DNA of 44,195 nt from Helochares maculicollis (taxonomy: Eukaryota; Arthropoda; Insecta; Coleoptera; Hydrophilidae): positions 1-44,195 of the forward strand of contig JAWQRO010000291.1 of assembly GCA_033557835.1 (NCBI GenBank), in the 5' to 3' direction. The position numbers and the translations under genes were made by a program. The stretch's first letter is position 1, and the number at the start of each line of letters is the position of its first letter. Under the pieces are notes generated by a model. It was not told where the DNA came from. It made no database searches and saw only the letters and a program-made list of their open reading frames with translations. Positions 43,137 to 44,195 of the stretch are shown here, one piece after another.

Positions 43137-43302
43137 CCGCCTCCATAAATATATACACGCAATGTCCATAAGAGTTAAGTAAGAATTAAGGCAATCTTGA
43201 TTGTAAAGCACGTCCACTTTGTGTTGCTCTGTTAAATCGTATTTTGCCCTGATTAATTTTTGTAAGTGGGCCACTGATACAGCTGCTGGGCATCTCAGGT
43301 AC
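43137..43302 (-). CDS. Psc: Psc exon: RAWUL (ubiquitin-like) domain core
   Basis: This exon of 166 bases encodes 55 residues after completing an Arg codon begun in the previous exon. It starts YLRCPAAVSVAHLQKLI and ends IACIYLWRR, the conserved RAWUL core of Psc, Bmi1 and Mel-18. The acceptor is ACACGCAG|GTACCTG and the donor is CGG|GTAAGT. The reading phase joins exactly to both neighbours: the AG from upstream plus a G here makes Arg, and the 3' end falls on a codon boundary. The introns are short, 182 bases upstream and 374 bases downstream. In PRC1 this domain mediates binding to Polyhomeotic-type proteins and self-association. The open frame runs past the donor, but that part is intronic. 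Confidence 0.93.
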
Positions 43303-43484
43303 CTGCGTGTAACAAAGCTGAGTTGTAAGATAGTTCGCTACTGCATACATTTTTCTAAATCATTTATTTTATACATTATGAAGGACGTTACAAGAAAACT
43401 AGAAGCAGTTTATCACATTTAAGAATAAGCAACCAATCCTCCGAATACAGGCTAGAAATGTTCAAGAGAAAAACAAACGCTTAC
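43303..43484 (-). other. Psc intron between RING and RAWUL exons
   Basis: This is a short GT-AG intron of 182 bases, with donor GTAAGC (43484 downwards) and an acceptor ending ACACGCAG (43303). It splits an Arg codon after its second base. I see no other feature in it. Confidence 0.9.
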
Positions 43485-43794
43485 CTTGGTGTCCCACCAC
43501 TGTCATGATAATTTAGAGATAAACAGATTGTTTCCTCGGGTGAAAGCAAGTGTTGGAATGAGGCTTCATCTCTTTGCTCCCACGCCGAGGGCTTGGCATC
43601 TGGATTTTTAGCATAGAATTCCTTCCGCCTTTGCATTTCATTTTGGAAAAGCCCTGGCACCAATTTGTAGACAATTGATTGCAAAGTTTTATCGGGCCGT
43701 ATGTTAAGAAGTGGCTTTGTTTTGTGTACCTGCACATCACAAACTGGGCAATATTTGTTCTTCTCCAAGTACTGAACAATGCAACTTCTACAGA
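43485..43794 (-). CDS. Psc: Psc exon: second half of RING finger and start of RAWUL domain (partial gene)
   Basis: This internal exon encodes 102 full residues plus split codons at both ends. It opens with CRSC and then CPVCD, the last four zinc ligands of a PCGF-type C3HC4 RING. It continues through a block typical of Psc/Bmi1/Mel-18 (KPLLNIRPDKTLQSIVYKLV, then GLFQNEMQRRKEFY) and ends in the first RAWUL strand (LSLNYHD). The acceptor is a pyrimidine-rich tract ending TTTCAG and the donor is AAG|GTAAGC. The first base of the opening codon comes from an upstream exon outside the window; a Phe (HSF-CRSC) would fit. Known of the family: the RING pairs with RING1/Sce to form the PRC1 ubiquitin ligase acting on H2A, and RAWUL contacts Polyhomeotic. 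Bmi1-like family assignment is firm. Choosing Psc over Su(z)2 rests on the later homology blocks; in insects outside flies one gene often represents both. Confidence 0.95.
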
Positions 43795-44195
43795 CTGAAA
43801 TAAAGAAAAGGAAGATCCTAGTAAGTTCATTCGTTGACATCTGCAGTTACAAGATACTACGAAATATTTAAATGCAGTTTTATAAAGTACAAGCTGCTGC
43901 TATTGTTTAGACAAGTTGATCGCTTTGGAATGTTCATGGGAAAAATAAACTTGTGGTGCTTCAGACATTTCAAAAATTGTTTCTCTGCTAACATAAGTTG
44001 CTAAGTTGCAGTTGCAAAACTAAAGAATATCTGTCTTACAAGAAGGAATGTTTCACAACAAAATAAATTATTAGGTGTTGGAATTAATTCGTAGCGTTTT
44101 TTTATTAAAAAATAACGATTTATTTGAAATGAAAATAAAAAATTACATTATTGAAAATACTGCCCATCGCTTGCCACTACTTTTTCCCATTTTTC
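43795..44195 (-). other. Part of a Psc intron that interrupts the RING-finger coding sequence
   Basis: Upstream of the acceptor at 43795 I find no sequence coding for the first half of the RING (no C-x2-C or C-x-H pattern in any frame). The 5' exons therefore lie beyond the window. The outer part of this intron (from 44071) is a mariner-family element end. Confidence 0.75.
44071..44195 (-). mobile_element. 3' end of a mariner-family transposon in a Psc intron (partial)
   Basis: On the minus strand the frame ends EKWEKVVASDGQYFQ followed by a TAA stop at 44150-44148. This is the characteristic C-terminus of mariner transposases (RW-x-K-x3-S-x-GDYF-like). About 77 bases further, TTAGGTGTTGGAATTAATTC begins right after a TA dinucleotide (44069-44070), consistent with a mariner terminal inverted repeat and TA target site. 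The rest of the element runs beyond the window. What is visible has no frame damage, but too little is seen to judge activity. It lies in the intron that splits the Psc RING coding sequence. Confidence 0.8.

Overview
The window is AT-rich insect-type genomic DNA. The evidence is spliced genes with GT-AG introns, several decayed mariner-family transposons, a non-LTR retrotransposon and TA microsatellites. The order is not certain; a beetle or similar insect is a guess. The only cellular gene I can recognise lies on the minus strand at the right-hand end. It is the 3' part of the Polycomb-group gene Psc (Posterior sex combs; PCGF/Bmi1/Mel-18 family, related to Su(z)2), a PRC1 subunit.

Layout: 1-0.64 kb is a relatively GC- and CpG-rich segment with GAGA-type motifs, possibly a promoter or untranslated exon of a neighbouring gene. 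From 0.64 to 22.6 kb the DNA is AT-rich and noncoding. It holds a 258-bp diverged tandem duplication (0.64-1.16 kb), a roughly 365-bp tandem repeat (10.4-11.2 kb), a mariner relic (11.4-11.8 kb), a small hairpin (9.1 kb) and a decayed Tc1/mariner fragment (20.8-21.1 kb). From 22.6 to 27.3 kb is a transposon graveyard: a mariner with both inverted ends, a second mariner of another lineage, a 249-bp palindromic MITE, a 5'-truncated LINE with an RNase H domain, and traces of another reverse transcriptase. From about 28.4 to 30.1 kb is the probable 3' UTR of Psc.

Psc is read right to left. Exon 43794-43485 carries the second half of the RING finger and the start of the RAWUL domain. Exon 43302-43137 carries most of RAWUL. 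A single 12,663-bp terminal exon (42762-30100) encodes 4,220 residues without a stop. The first half of the RING finger and the start codon lie beyond the right edge, and the intron there holds another mariner end.

The visible protein is about 4,380 residues, against roughly 1,600 for Drosophila PSC. The first third of the giant exon keeps recognisable Psc/Su(z)2 homology blocks. The rest (about 30.9-39.3 kb) is largely charged, Asn/Ser/Glu/Lys-rich sequence built from degenerate short repeats: mostly 7 residues (21 bp), with a 6-residue block, plus a 5-residue block further upstream. Several local arrays have their own sharp consensus. This repeat-built expansion of the PSC C-terminal region is the most unusual thing in the window.
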